From Puffinus mauretanicus (taxonomy: Eukaryota > Chordata > Aves > Procellariiformes > Procellariidae), in NCBI GenBank assembly GCA_023333565.1, contig JAJKFH010003260.1:310001-374000 (forward strand): a stretch of DNA of 64,000 nt. Direction: 5' to 3'. Both the position numbers and the translations under genes were made by a program. Shown here piece after piece: positions 38,980-52,496 of the stretch. Position 1 is the stretch's first letter, and each line of letters starts with the position of its first letter. The notes below the pieces were generated by a model, which saw nothing but the letters and a program-made list of their open reading frames with translations, did not search any database and had not been told where the DNA came from.

Positions 38980-39918
38980 CATAGAATCATAGAATCATAG
39001 AATCATTTCGGTTGGAAAAAACCCTTAAGAACATCGAGTCCAAATGTTAACCTAGCACTGCCAAGTCCCCTAAACCATGTCCCTAACACCACATCTACAA
39101 GTCTTTTAAATACCTCCAGGGATGGTGACTCAACCACTTCCCTGGGCAGCCTGTTCCAATGCTTCACAACCCTTTCAGTGAAGAAATTTCTCCTAATGTC
39201 CAATCTAAACCTCCCTTGGCACAACTTGAGGCCATTTCATCTCGTCCTATCGCTAGTTACTTGGGAGAAGAGACCAACACCCACCTCGCTACAACCTCCT
39301 TTCAGGTAGTTGTAGAGCGCGATGAGGTCTCCCCTCAGCCTCCTCTTCTCCAGGCTAAACAGTCCCAGCTCCCTCAGCCGCTCCTCATAAGACTTGTGCT
39401 CCAGGCCCTTCACCAGCTTCGTTGCCCTTCTCTGGACAGGCTCCAGCACCTCAATGTCCTTCTTGTAGTGAGGGGCCCAAAACTGAACACAGTATTCGAG
39501 GTGCGGCCTCACCAGTGCCGAGTACAGGGGCACGATCACCTCCCTGCTCCTGCTGGCCACACTATTTCTGATACAGGCCGGGATGCCGTTGGCCTTCTTG
39601 GCCACCTGGGCACACTGCCGGCTCATGTTCAGCCGGCTGTCAACCAGCACCCCCAGGTCCTTTTCCTCTGGGCAGCTTTCCAGCCACTCTTCCCCAAGCC
39701 TCTAGCGTTGCCTGGGGTTGTTGTGGCCGAAGTGCAGGACCCGGCACTTGGCCTTGTTGAACCTCATACAGTTGGCCTCAGCTCATCGATCCAGCCTGTC
39801 CAGGTCCCTCTGCAGAGCCTTCCTACCCTCCAGCAGATCAACACTCCCGCCCAGCTTGGTGTCGTCTGCAAACTTACTGAGGGAGCACTCGATCCCCTTG
39901 TCCAGATAATTGATAAAG
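38980..39918 (-). mobile_element. CR1 LINE, 5'-truncated, copy B
   Basis: This is the same family and orientation as the copy at 29,095-29,973, and it extends about 55 bases further toward the 5' side. Three perfect CATAGAAT octamers mark its 3' end (38,980-39,003). The minus-strand reverse-transcriptase frame (39,237-39,650 and neighbours) is interrupted by TGA at 39,237-39,239 and TAG at 39,702-39,704, each aligned with a sense codon in copy A. It is therefore inactive. In a 148-base stretch near 39,360-39,510 I counted about 8 differences from copy A. The antisense strand is open for 260 codons (39,159-39,941, plus), a shadow of the element. Confidence 0.95.
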
Positions 39919-41764
39919 CTTGTTTCGTCCTCCTCCACTGAGCTCATTGCCCAGATGATAGGGCATTACATCAGTCAAAGAAATCCACAGCTAAAGGAAA
40001 ACCACATCAGTTGGAAGGAAAAGTTCTTTTATTCTAACGGTGCTTACTGAACAACGGGGGAAAAACTTCTAGAGACGTGTTGCTGGCTTACAGTTTAATT
40101 GAAGCCCTCAGCTTTGAGCCAGCATAAATTATTATTATGAGGGAAATTGCTGAGCTCAGGCTATGCAGACACTTGCCAAAGGAAAGCAATTCTGACAGTT
40201 GCTATAGGGAATTCTCTGCAGCTTTCCCGTCATTTTGCAGTGTACTTCATGCTGACCTGCTGGAATTAAATGAACTTATGCCAAAAGTAGTGGTCTCCCT
40301 TACATGGAGACTGTGCAGCAACACAGCTTTCTAGTGGTGCTCATACTGGGAGGGAGTGTGCTTGTGTCTAGTCTGGGGCCCGTATTCTGGAGGAATAGGA
40401 TGTATTTTTCCTCCTCTGTCCTTACCCTCATTAAAAAAAATCTGAATTTGCCTGCTGGCAACAAGCTTGACAGTGACATCCTTCAATGTGAGGACAGCCC
40501 TAAAGGTGCCCACTTACTAATTTGCCTCTCATGCACTTTGCTACCCCATACCGAAAGCAGCCATCGACCCTCCCAATAGAGACACACACACACCCTGAAG
40601 CCTCTCTCCAGTTACTAGCCTTCTACTCTCTTGCTCCTTCCCTGTATATCTAAAAATCCATGCCGTGTTTAATAAATTTCTTTTTGACTTACCAGAAAAA
40701 ACACTGTCTTTATACAACAGGCCCAGGGGACCAGCAAAAATTTGGGAAGATGAAAACCTTGTAACTTCAGATTTGTTTAGGTCTGGAAAGAATCCGTGAG
40801 AATGAAGACCCAAACCTGAGGAAAAGGCAAAAGGACATCTGCACTGGGTTAATGCCTGTAAGTTGGAAAGTAACTTCTTGTTCTCCTTTGTGTTTCCCCA
40901 GAGCTTCAGTATAATAAAGAAAAGAGAGACTTAAGAGGGCAGGAAAAGGGCTGATACGCTACAGCACAACAGCTCTTGGGGATCACGGAGGGGCAGATAA
41001 CCCTCCTGGAGACAATAGATTTTAATACTCCTAACTGCTTTTCAGATGCTTAATAATGTTTTTTTGCTCAATGTTTAGCTCTATGTACTCCTTGCTATTT
41101 ATTAAAAAAAACATTGAAAATATCTTTCCATTCCACAGGAAGTGCAATTAATTCTGTGCATAAAATAAGTTAAAAGGTACACAGGAATCATGGTAATAGT
41201 ATTCCATACACAAGACGACATGCAATAAGCTTGACTAATGCTTTATACAAAGACGTATCTGGTTTTTACAAGTGGCCGCTTGAGTCACACCAGGAGCACA
41301 ATGTATTTCTGACTCTATGCCCCCGAGAACGTGCAGCATTTCTGTGAGGCTCCTTATCTGGCTATTCAGGGCATTCGGCTCCTGTATCCCCCGCCTCTTC
41401 CCACATCTGCACAAGACCCTCTCGCTTTTTTTTCCTTACAAAGTTGCTGCAAAATGCACTCAGCAGTAAGACACTAGTATTTCTGTCCTGCCTCCACCTC
41501 AACATCAATGTTATCCATCCAACCATGCTTCTTCCAAATCATATTTTATTGTCCTTATAAAGCTACTCAGGCCATAGGACAAGGGACTGTTTTGCTATCG
41601 GTGTGCAGGACAAAAGACTGAAATGAAGCAGCATCCTCTGAATAACCAGAATAACTCCACAGAAGTCACCAGGATTAGGCTGATTTGCTCCCATGAGGAT
41701 CTGTGCTGTGTCCTTTGTTTATCTACAAAATGTACCCTGCACAACCAATTAAGGCTTCTTCAAG
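39919..41764. other. Intergenic, no gene recognised
   Basis: AT-rich unique sequence with no recognisable exon or repeat of appreciable length. Confidence 0.55.
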
Positions 41765-42115
41765 CTTGGGACCTTGGAACTGATCTTATTTAATACTTTC
41801 ATTAACGACCTTGGCACAAGAAAATGAAAACATGCTAATGAAACTAGAGCGTATCACAAGATTCAAAGGCTGTGTCAGTGCAGAGGAAGATCAGAGTATT
41901 ATACAGGTGGGCTAAGAGTAAAATAGGCAGGATAAAGCTGAAGATCATAGAGTATAAAGTAATGTATTTAGGGATTAACACCAGAATTTCTGCTATAAAC
42001 TTAGAAGCCCATAATTTAGCAGCAAAATAGGAGCACCCGGTATTTCTAGCTAAGCACAATCTGACAACCCCTTGCTAATGTGATGCAGGGCTGAGAAACC
42101 AAAGTGTGATGTCAA
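41765..42115 (+). repeat. Ancient CR1-like LINE relic
   Basis: 'gatcttatttaatactttca' followed by 'ttaacgaccttggcacaaga', then 'agtaatgtatttagggatta' and 'acaccagaatttctgctata', follows the CR1 reverse-transcriptase order (finger/palm segment, then the 'cttagggactaacaacaaga' segment). It is heavily mutated, with no open frame. Confidence 0.6.
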
Positions 42116-43674
42116 GAGGTATAAGAGTCATTTTCACCAGTAGTAAAGTGAATGTGCAGCACTGGAAGTCCTACTGGGATCTTGTTCGGATGCTCTAAGA
42201 CACTGGGCTTTTTGGTTTGAACAACAACGAATTCAGGCTCAAGAGGTGCTGAGGCTGCTTTGGTGGATGCAGGGAAGGAGGGAGCTGCAGAAGGGCTAGT
42301 GTACAGCAGGCAACACTTGTGCAGGCAGCATGAGTGAATTGTAAGGTAGGATTGCAGCATTTGAGGCAGACGCAGCCAACCAGGCATGCTCCTGCTTTGA
42401 AACGTGCACAGAATTTGCTCTCGTGCTTCAGTGAACAAGCATAGAGCCTTTCAGCATCCCTCATACCGCCTTCTCAAAGGCACCTCCAGCATACTTCTAC
42501 TGTTCATAATTAAAGACAAACCTGAGAGGGGAGACAGGCCTGCAGGAATGACTCCCTCAGAAGCTGCCTTAGCGAAATGTTGAAAAGTAAGTGGATCTTC
42601 CTTGCCAAATTGGACTAGATATAACCACCTCCTTCCAACTAATCAAACACTTCTTTTTGTTCAGATTTCTCAGCTGGGACTCCCATCCTGGTGTTTTGAT
42701 ATCTGATCCCATTTTTCCCCATCTGCTTACACATTCTCTCCCCCCACACCCCAACCCATTCCCTCCACAAGCTGCCTATGTGCATCTGAGGGATGAGATG
42801 AAGGGAATGTCTCACATCAGGCTCTTGTACTTAAACATGGGCATTTAGTAGCTCTTTTGCAATGAAGCAGCATCAATATTTCAGCAGCATGAGAAGAGTG
42901 GAAAGCCCATAGCTGACTAGGAGCCAGGCAATTATTTGGCAATGTAAAAGATGCCAGGACTTAGTCATCCTATGTTGAAGCTCTGGGAATATAACATAGC
43001 AAAGAGAGCAGAGTTTCCAGGGATTGTGGACTTCCATCCTACTCCATGCTTGTTGAATGAGCGACAGTGATGACAAAATGTGATGTGCAGTGATGCGAGA
43101 GCCACAGTGATGTGCAGAAATACCTCTTTCTGGTAACGACTAGAAAAACTGATGGAAGAAAGTGAAAGAAAGTATAGAGAACCTTACACTGATCCCAGTG
43201 CAATCAAGTCTGCCGTGTACAATCTCCAGTGCACCAGCCAGGCTTATGCATATTGTAGAGAGCAGAACATGCACCCATTACCTCAGCCCACACTCCACCT
43301 CCCAACCAAGCGGTCAGCTGCCGACTGGTGGCAGTCTGGGGTGGTCAGAGTCCAGATAACAAGTGCATGGCTCTGTATGCCGTAGGAAACACACACTCAT
43401 GGGCTCCACTCCTGCAACTCCTGCAACTCCTACAGGCTTTTTGGAGATTCTGATGCCACCGCAGCAGCTCACAGCATAATTTTTTATCCAAACTGGTTCA
43501 AACTTCAACCAATGCTAAAGCCTACAGGGACAAGATTTTTTTAGCTGCCTTCTCAGCTGCATCAAGTTCTGCCATTGTCTCTAATGCAGGCAAAAAAGTG
43601 GGAATACAGATTTTACTTTTCACTCAGGCCAAAGATTAATTGCAGAGCCTAAAGTTGCAGGCTACTGCTCAATG
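42116..43674. other. Intergenic, no gene recognised
   Basis: Unique sequence. A possible CR1 3'-end scrap, 'ggactagatataaccacctc', lies at about 42,612-42,640, but the match is too short to annotate. A 9-bp (CTGCAACTC)n run of three units lies at 43,407-43,433. Confidence 0.5.
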
Positions 43675-44130
43675 TCTTGACTAATGATCTGGAAAAGAGA
43701 GTGAGCAGGGCAAGTTTACAAGTGACACAATGTTATTTGACAGTCAAAACAGAAGCCTGAGATAAGGTTGTGAAAAAAACGCATACAGACCTAACAAATG
43801 CCGGTTGAATGGACAACACAAAACAGAGGAAACTCCATGTTATCGAGTACAGTCTTGGAAGAAATCATTTAAGTATTGATGTGGTCAGCAAAATAAGAAC
43901 ATTTGCACAATGTTCAGCATCACTCTAAAAAGCTGACAGAATATGAGGAAGCACTGGACTGAGAAAAGTTCTGAAAGCATTAAACCACTGTCTAAATCAA
44001 TATAGTCTCACCTTGCAAGCAGTGTTCAGTTCCAAGTCTCCCATCACAAAGATATACGAGAAACAGAAAGTGTCCACAGAGGTATAATAGAAGAATTTCA
44101 GAAGCAAGGATGGACTAAAAGAGATTGTAC
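43675..44130 (+). repeat. Ancient CR1-like LINE relic
   Basis: 'cttgactaatgatctggaaa', 'gcaagtttacaagtgacaca', 'caagcagtgttcagttccaa' and 'gaagcaaggatggactaaaa' occur in CR1 reverse-transcriptase order. The segment starts at about the same consensus position as the relic at 41,765, so it is an independent copy and not a continuation. Ends are approximate. Confidence 0.6.
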
Positions 44131-44957
44131 AAATCCTACAATGGGCTTACAAGAAAAATCTTCAAGCAATTAATTAAACACAAAAGACACACATTCACAA
44201 CAGGCAGCATTTTTCTCTGATTTATACCAGACGAAAATCTGGTCTTACCCTTTTAATGTGAATCAAAGGGAATTTGTGCTCCGTGAAAGCAAAGCACTAA
44301 ATGACTCTTGATGACAATCATCCTACTTATCAGGCCCTGCAACTACTGTTCATTCAAACCAATTAAACATCTGTGTGCCAAGAATAACAGTACAACCAAT
44401 TGCATCAGCAATACAGAATATTCCTCTCCACCTGAAAAAATGTATGACACTGAATGAAAGTATATAAGTATGATATAAAAGGGGGAAATCTAGACAATTC
44501 AGCCCCCTAACAAATAACACTTTAAACAGTATGAAATTTAGCCCTACGTAGACCTGATGACTGCTTATGTGTCTCCTGAGTGAACATAACCTGCACATAA
44601 TTAGTATGCAGTCTTTGTATTGGTCCATTAGGAGTAAACTTCAGCCACTATGAATATTCATCAAATTGCTCTCATATTTGTAGACTCTGGCTTATGTTCA
44701 ACCTATTTCATCTTATTTAGCTGCTTAAGGATCTGGAAAGAGATACCTCCAGAGGCTCAGCGGGATGGGAAGAATTGTCCCCTGGAAATGCTTTCCACAG
44801 CCTACAAAAAGATGCTAGGGATACTACGCTCAAAAATTCAGAAACTTGGAATTATGCCTACAAGAGAGAAATCCATGTCTGTCTTTCTGTGGAGCCTCCT
44901 AACAAAGTCTTGGGAAACAGACTTGACATTTCCAGGATACACCCTTCTATTAATCTA
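44131..44957. other. Intergenic, no gene recognised
   Basis: Unique AT-rich sequence. An open frame starting at 44,650 on the plus strand runs into the next CR1 fragment and shows no known domain. Confidence 0.5.
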
Positions 44958-45319
44958 TAAGGGAGACCCTATTGCAGCCTTTCAATATATAAAGGAGGCT
45001 TATAAGAAAGATGGAGGAGGTACTTTTTACCAGGGCCTGTAGTGACAGGACAAGGGGCAATGGTTTTAAACTGAAAGAGGGTAGATTTAGATTGGACAAA
45101 AGGAAGAAATTCTTTATGATGAGGGTGGTGAGACACTGGAACAGGTTGCCCAGAGAAGCTGTGAATGCCCCATCATTGGAAGTGTTCAAGGTCAGGTTGG
45201 ACGGGGCTCTGAGCAATCTGATCTAGTGAAATATGTCTCTGCCCATGGCAGGGGGGGTGGACTAGATGATCTTTAAAGATGCCTTCCAACCCAAGCCATT
45301 CTAGGATTGTATGATTCTA
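44958..45319 (+). repeat. CR1 LINE fragment, 3' part
   Basis: The plus strand reads 'gaccctattgcagcctttca', 'aggaggcttataagaaagat', 'gacaaggggcaatggtttta', 'tagatttagattggacaaaa', 'cactggaacaggttgcccag' and 'cagggggggtggactagatg'. It ends in a degraded octamer tail, 'attgtatgattctac'. This is a CR1 subfamily different from and older than the copies at 29 kb and 39 kb, inserted in the opposite orientation. Confidence 0.9.
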
Positions 45320-47965
45320 CAAGAATAAATACATATTCACTACATATCCAAGGAAGTAGTTTTAATTATTCAATTAAATTGTTCCATAAGACTCCAGAAG
45401 GGGTTCTTGATTCCCCTGTAAAGTTATCATAAAGCTGGGGAACTAATTATTTCTCAAATGATTGTATAAAGTCTTTGTTATTTCACACCACTACTATATA
45501 GACTATTTGTCCCTGCCATGCCTAAATCTTACCTGGGCAGCTACCTAGCCAAGAAGGCATCAGTTACAATACTCTCCTATGGACAAAACCTTTTTCATTT
45601 AAGATTTTCCTGCCCTCAGTAATGACTACCTGCCAATTCTAAAGAATCTCAAATCCAATCACCTTTACCAAAGGATCATTTTCTTACAAACATATTTGGA
45701 ATCAAGACGAGCTATTTGAAATGGTAGAACTATCTTACAGTTCAAAAACCTCAACAACAGGGTGCAGGTCTAAAGAGAAAGCTGGCCCATTATGATACCA
45801 AATCTGAAGCACAGCGCATTGTGTGATGCCCACTAACACCATTTCAAGCGGAAATTTCAGGCCTGAGAGATGTAGCTGATGGCCACTTTCTATCTAGAAG
45901 AATTTAAAAAAAAAAAAGAGAGGGAGAGAGAATATATGGAGAAGGATGGCCAAGATTTACTTTCATGAAGGAAGATCTGATACATTTGGCACACTGCACA
46001 AAATATACCATATTTGGGGAAACAATGTGCGCAAGCCACAGATTTTGATGGTTCTTAAGAAGGAGGCATTGACTGTTGCCTTGAGAAGCATGAATTTTAT
46101 TAGTTTGTTCATAGAAAGTTTGCTTCTGATATATTCTAGGAAAATGTCTTTCCAGGTTCTCTTCTCATGTAGTATTTTTTATGATTCTGATATAAATTCC
46201 AGTATGGGATAGTATAACAGCCACAATAACAGCCACAACATGTTTTTTAAACTATGCATGCTAAGAAGGAAAACCTACTTACAATTAATATCAAAAGCTT
46301 AGCTTTCTGCATCATATTATATAGCCAGACTTTTCTTTGATATTATGCATATTGATTCCATAGTATGGGAAGAATGGAGACTTTATGTATTTATTTTCAG
46401 GGGAAATTTTGGACTGAAGCCAGGAAACAACAACTGGTCCTGGTCCAGAGTTATGTGCTGAAACATGAGGAGGGACTGCTGGAAAATTAAGGATCGATAA
46501 AACTTCTGTTTTGAAAAGTTTCTTGTGTTGGAGATAAGGAAAAGACAGGATAGATCACTCTACATTTAAAATAACCCAATTAATTAAAAAATGGGAACTT
46601 GAAAAGAGATCTCACGTACCAGGTGAGTGCTTTTATTCATATTGTAGAAATATGTTTTTTTTTTCATGAGAAAAGTTCTGCAACCTTCTTCTGCAGGGTA
46701 AGAACTCTGAATTCCTGAGGAGTTTGACAGAGCAGGACATTCATTTCCTACCCAGCTCTGATGACAGCAGCATGGGAACAATAAAGCAAACTGGCCAACC
46801 AGTACTCCTCCAATATTGCACCCAGGAAAGTAAAGGCACCATCTCTCCAGGAAAACATTTGAATAAAATAGCTAAGAAAGGTGGCAATCTGTGACACCAG
46901 AAAAACAGAGATTTATGAAATATTTTATACATTTAACATAACATTTTATATTAAAGCTTTCCCCTTAATTATCTTATGATTTTAATGATCCATGCATAGC
47001 TTTTAAGTACAGGCAAAGATTTATAGAAACATGGTATTTAAACTTATATAAATTAGATCAATCCATAGTATTGCTTGTTCTTAAGAAGGGGAGCAATGCT
47101 AACTATATAACAATAACATCTAACCTTTCAAAAACATTTTACTGAAGGTTACACAAATAATAATAATTTGAGAAGAACAGGAACCATTTAGCTGCCCTGG
47201 GAGGAATCCTATAAAGAAGCAGAATGAAATAAATACTGGGATTTAATTACAGCTTTTCTGTGTGTTCTATTTGAAAGTCTCCAGCGTTCAAATACATGGA
47301 AATTAGATCTGAAAACTCCTCCCAGCATCACTGTTTAACATTGTGAACATCTAACATCCTCAGACTAAACTCCTCATGCACTCATCCATGGATCAGGTCC
47401 ACATTTGAATCTCTCTATTCAGAAGTATCTCCCACTGCAGAAATGGCATTACCTACCAACACAGCAAATGGCAGTGTGTTACCTTGCTCTTTTTTGGGCT
47501 ATATGTTGTAAGCGTAGCTCTTTACCTCAACAGAAAGCTCTACTCTCTCATTAGCAGCAGAACATGAAAAGAGGGAAAGGGGGGATGTCTCTGTCACTTA
47601 AGTTTCTCCAGAAGGCAAAACCTCCCATTGGTAAGCTCAGCCCACTAATGTAGGAGGTAACCCATTGCCTAGATACCTCTTTCACTAGTCTGAAGCTTTT
47701 TTTTTTGCTTGTAGCTCCATGGACACTCATCCTGCATATCTGAAGCTTCCTACAACATAAATGCAAGTAATTAAGTAACACAATTTGCATTAGCACAGGC
47801 CACCATTAAGCAGTTTGCTTATAATGATGGCAGATAAGTACAACGGTGATAAAATATTTCAGTAAAGCAAAGATGCAGTGTGTTAACTGCCAAAATGAAT
47901 TCAGTTTCTAAAGATGCATGAATAGTGTCCTGTTCTTGGCTTGTCAAAGAGCATTTCCACCTACA

Positions 47966-48034
47966 GTATGTATATATGTATATATGTTTATATGTATATA
48001 TGTATTTATGTATTTATGTATTTATGTGCATATG
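47966..48034 (+). repeat. (TATG/TGTATATA/TATT) microsatellite
   Basis: An uneven AT-rich run built from TATG, TATATATG and TATTTATG units, about 69 bases long. It is probably length-polymorphic. Confidence 0.85.
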
Positions 48035-51000
48035 CCATCCCCTTCTTCCACTAAAGGATTATTTCATTCTATATATAAATCACTATTGATGATGTACCAG
48101 GTACATAATCATAACTAGCTAGAGATCTAACATACACTTTTCATAGTCCTTCTGATCTTTGTACAAGGAAGACAGTACCAAGTCCTAATTAAACTCATAA
48201 CCAAGAACCTTGACATTACAAATTGTAAGGAAAAATTCAATACATTCACATCCTACTGCCATGTTGAGCTGCTGGAAGATCAAGAACTCTTCAAAACTGA
48301 GTTTGAAAAAATATCTTACCTTTAAACAAACTTCTGAGGCTTACTACAAGGTTTACTTTAGCCTATAAAGTTCACATGAGAAAGGATAGTTATATCACAT
48401 CTTCCCACAGGTATCTCTGGTTAACCACTTGACTACCTTCTTTCCATCTCTGTCTTTTCTGTCCTCTTCCTTTACTTCCTTTATTCTTATGGTTTGCCTA
48501 CACTGGGCATAATCTGATAATTATAGTTTGTTGTTATTGCTCCCTTAGCAGGCACTGTATTTCAGAATAAAAGTGGCTTTCTTTCTAGAACCGAGTTTCC
48601 ACATGGGGAATTACCCCATCTTACTTACAGTGTACAGGTATAATTATTCAGGATTCCTTTACCAGTCATTTTCCCCATAGAGACAAACACTTGACCTTCA
48701 AATATCCATCAGCCTTAATATTATATGGCATAGAACAAAAAAGTATGTTTAACGTATATAGAGAAACTACATTGGGTGCTTTCAGATCAAATGCTTGTCT
48801 ATTTTTCCAACTGTTAATTGATCTAGTAAGAGATATAGCCTCTCTGCACCAGCTTTGCCAGCTGACATCCCTAGCCCATCACAGAGTTTAGATAACCAAA
48901 CTAATCAGAGTAGCCTGCAGCAACCTGCCTGCGGGACCTGAGGCTTTCTCACAACCTCACCATGCTCCTAACTACACCTCCAACGCCCCCTCTCCAGGGG
49001 GTTGTGTAATCTGGTTGACTGATCTCTCTCCTCCCGTTTGGATAACATGCTTATACGGCAGCTGCAGGGGAAGGAGAAGAGGATAGAGATAAAAAGCAAG
49101 AAGTGCAGAGCTCAAAGGCATAGCAGACAGAGCTCTCCCTGAATTTACTAAACAACCAGCTGATGAAGCCTTTCTAAGTACCAGTGCACCTTTACGCATT
49201 TCTGTCTTGTTCCCCAGTGCCCCCTTCCCCTCCAATACTTCTCGCTCCCTTAAAGACATACTAAATGTGTGCAGGGTTTATGCTCTCTGCACTCTGCATT
49301 TCATTTTTGCCTTGCACATCCATTCTTGCTACCTGCTTTCTCATTTGTCATGACCATTGGCAAAACAGCAGAAGAGCCAAAAATCTATACATATCTATTG
49401 CAATATAGACATTTTCTGAAACCAGCAATCTCATAGCACCACAATAAACTGTTCATGGATGAGCGACTTTAATGGTCCACTCCCATAAATTGGGTAATTT
49501 TTCTTAGATAAAAGCAAGCCATATAATTAGAAAAGGGAACTAGTTACTTGTAATGAAAGAATAATCAAATCACCATTAAAGGGAAATTAGCTGCATTTAT
49601 CTTAATTCTAGGGGCCCCACTGTTGCCTCCTGATAGGAGACACTTCAGGAGGATAAAATTTACTTGACGATCTCGGTGACTTTTGCCACTCCTGTTTGTT
49701 CATGCAAAAGGAGGCCCTTTATCATGTTTTGGCACAGCAAGTTGCGTTTAACTGAACAAAAGCCACTAAAAGGCTATTTGTTTCATTTCCATAAAAAAAG
49801 ACACACCTCAACTTTCAGGGATACCATTTAGCTCCAGCTGGCTCCTCTGTCCTCCCACCTGCAAGTCACAATTGCTGTGACAGAGTCAGGGAAAACAAGA
49901 AAGAGGCCCAAGGGAGATCTGCAAAAGCTTTGTGTCCAACTAGACCCGTGCATGGTACTCCTGGCGAGGAATCTCCCATGGGACTCCTCCACGAGCCTCT
50001 CTTGGCAGTTGCAGCACAATGAGGCCCCAGGGCTTTGGAGCCACTTCACAAGAGGTTCACTGGACCTGCCTAGTACCAGTACCGACAAACCTGTATTTTT
50101 TATGCCAACAGCACAAAGAAGGGAGCGGTTCTGTTTAGCCAGCATCCTCCCTCCCTCACAGGCCAACAGGAGGAAAGGAAAGCTGTCTGAGGTGGGGAGA
50201 TAGCTCAACTCAGATAACACAGGTTTGACTCTGCTCCCCAGAGCCTTTTCCACTCTTCAGTACCACATGCCACAGAAGAAAGGATGCAGAGAAACACTGT
50301 TAGGTGCAATAAGGTGATACATATTGCACCCCCAGAAAGAGGAGTGGAATTTAACATCAACTACTATAGTGGTAGGAGGGAAGAAGAAGTGTCAGACAAA
50401 GGCTGAGATTTTACTACCAACCATGCTCAGTAGCTGCTTCAGTGTATCAGACTCCAGCAGTGTTTACCCCGCAGCAGATATCAATATTCATCAATATCAT
50501 CCTTCACCAGCAAAGACCAAACTACTCCCAGCATGGAGAAACGTTTATGCTGCAGCAAGTTAAACCAGACAAACGGCACTAAGCAGCACAACTGAGGTTT
50601 GGTACCACCCTCCCACGCTGACAGTCGCCTTCCTAACTCAAGTATTCCGTGATACCTTTTCTCCCACCAGAAGAAAACAGTTTGCATGAAACAGCACCCA
50701 CCACTAGCCACACAGTCAACAACTTCCTTCAGAGGCTTGTCCTCCCTGAAGTGATTAGTTTATCCCAGTAATGAACGAGCCATGCAAGTATTTTCAAAAA
50801 TTTAAGAAGTCCTGTGGCCTTCCTCACAGCACAACACAGATATAATACAGAATTAGGCTAAATAATGTTTAAAGAGCTTGATCCCACTAGTTCACATTTA
50901 TTTGTTACTTACTGGACTCTGATGATGCTTTAGCCTCTTACATGGATGACTTTTTATTTTTAATGTAAGTAGAAGAGCACTCATGCTAACCTCTAGCATC

Positions 51001-52431
51001 TTTACAATACGAACATAAAATACAATAGTGTAACAAAAGATCGTCTCCTTATCCCTTCATTCCCAAGTCCCCAAACCAAGTGTGACATAAACAAATCTAA
51101 GTAATATTTTACTTTAACTAGAAAAGTTGTGACCATCGTTTTAGTTCTGCTCCAAAGGCTTAAATACAGATCAGTCTGTATGAACACAATTAGAATGTTT
51201 TTCATGTTTCAGCTAGAACGGTTTAGCTGTTTCTCACAATCAGAGGCAATTCCAGTTTTGCCCAGGCTAACAAACTATTTTACCATTTTACTGAAGAATT
51301 TCAACACCTACAACCACCAGAGTGGCACCTTTAAACTCATCAAGAAGTTGGCCGTTGGAAGTTAAGTTTTTTGCTGGTTTCATGGAAAACTACCCAAATA
51401 TGGAAAACCTAATGAGAAAACTCAATTTTAGTATGCTCAGTTGACATCTTAAAATTTGCTAGCAGAATTTCCTTAGGACTCCAGCTCTCACATAAGACTG
51501 CTAACTATCCGGTCCTCCTAAGCAAGTCCTCTCCTCTGCCCAGAAGTTTTACTAGAAGTTGGGAAAAGAAAAGAAGGGCAGAGGGTACAACTACAGAAAG
51601 AACGATAGCATGGGGAACAAAATGGGGAGCATATTGGCAGGAGCTGAGCAGAGGGCAGGATGCAGAAGGGGAGGAGATAGGATAGCAATGTAAATTAGGG
51701 GGCAGATAATAAAGCAAAGAGGATGGCAGGAAGTAGCTTGGGAGCAAAAGAGAGAAGTCCGGTAACCGCCAGAACACAGGGTCTTTAGAAACATGAAATA
51801 CATTCCCTCACCATTGAGCAAACAGACATGAGACTAGTTGTAAAGAATCTCCATCCCATTCAAGGCAGGACACAAAATGAGTAAGTTTTTCTACCACTAC
51901 CCACGACAGGGCTATTTCAGATAGTACAGGAGTATGCTGCGGATCCAAAGAGCTCAGTCATACCGATGTTCAGTGGCAGCCTGTGTAAATCCCATGACAG
52001 AAGTCTGCTTTTTGGGGTTCTTGGTTTGTGTGTTTACCTTAATTCACTGTGCTATGTGTCTACTTTGTGAGATGCTACCTTCACCTGCCACATACCTGTT
52101 GTACAGGCTGTAGGGAAGGAAGCTGCTGTCTGTACCATCTCTACCTCATTTGCTACAGAGATGAAAAGCATGCGATGGAGGGGGCAGATTCTGCTGGGAA
52201 AAAGAAAGGAGAGTCTTATCATTATGGCAAATAACTGAGCCTCTAGAAAACTGGATTCTAACTCTGTCCTAAGGTTCACATGTAAGTCTAAGGAATTTGC
52301 ATTATTCCTCATTTTTTCCCACAGCCCAATTGAGTAATTTGTGGTGTGAGCTGCTAAGATGCTGAATGTGAGTAGGTGCATCTAAAGTCAGTGGGAGGTG
52401 GACTTTCAGTACATGCCGAGTAGCATAAAGC

Positions 52432-52496
52432 ATTTACCACCCTGGAAATGAAGGTCTTGATTTAGTATTTACCACTCTGGAAGTTAAGGTCTTGTA
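52432..52496 (+). repeat. 35-bp imperfect tandem duplication
   Basis: ATTTACCACCCTGGAAATGA and ATTTACCACTCTGGAAGTTA start 35 bases apart, and both continue with AGGTCTTG. Confidence 0.75.

Noticed and set aside
42612..42640. Possible CR1 3'-end scrap ('ggactagatataaccacctc')
   Set aside because: Too short and too diverged to separate from chance.
49828..50253. 141-codon minus-strand frame, with a 108-codon frame opposite
   Set aside because: Neither strand shows a family match. Mutually overlapping frames suggest chance.
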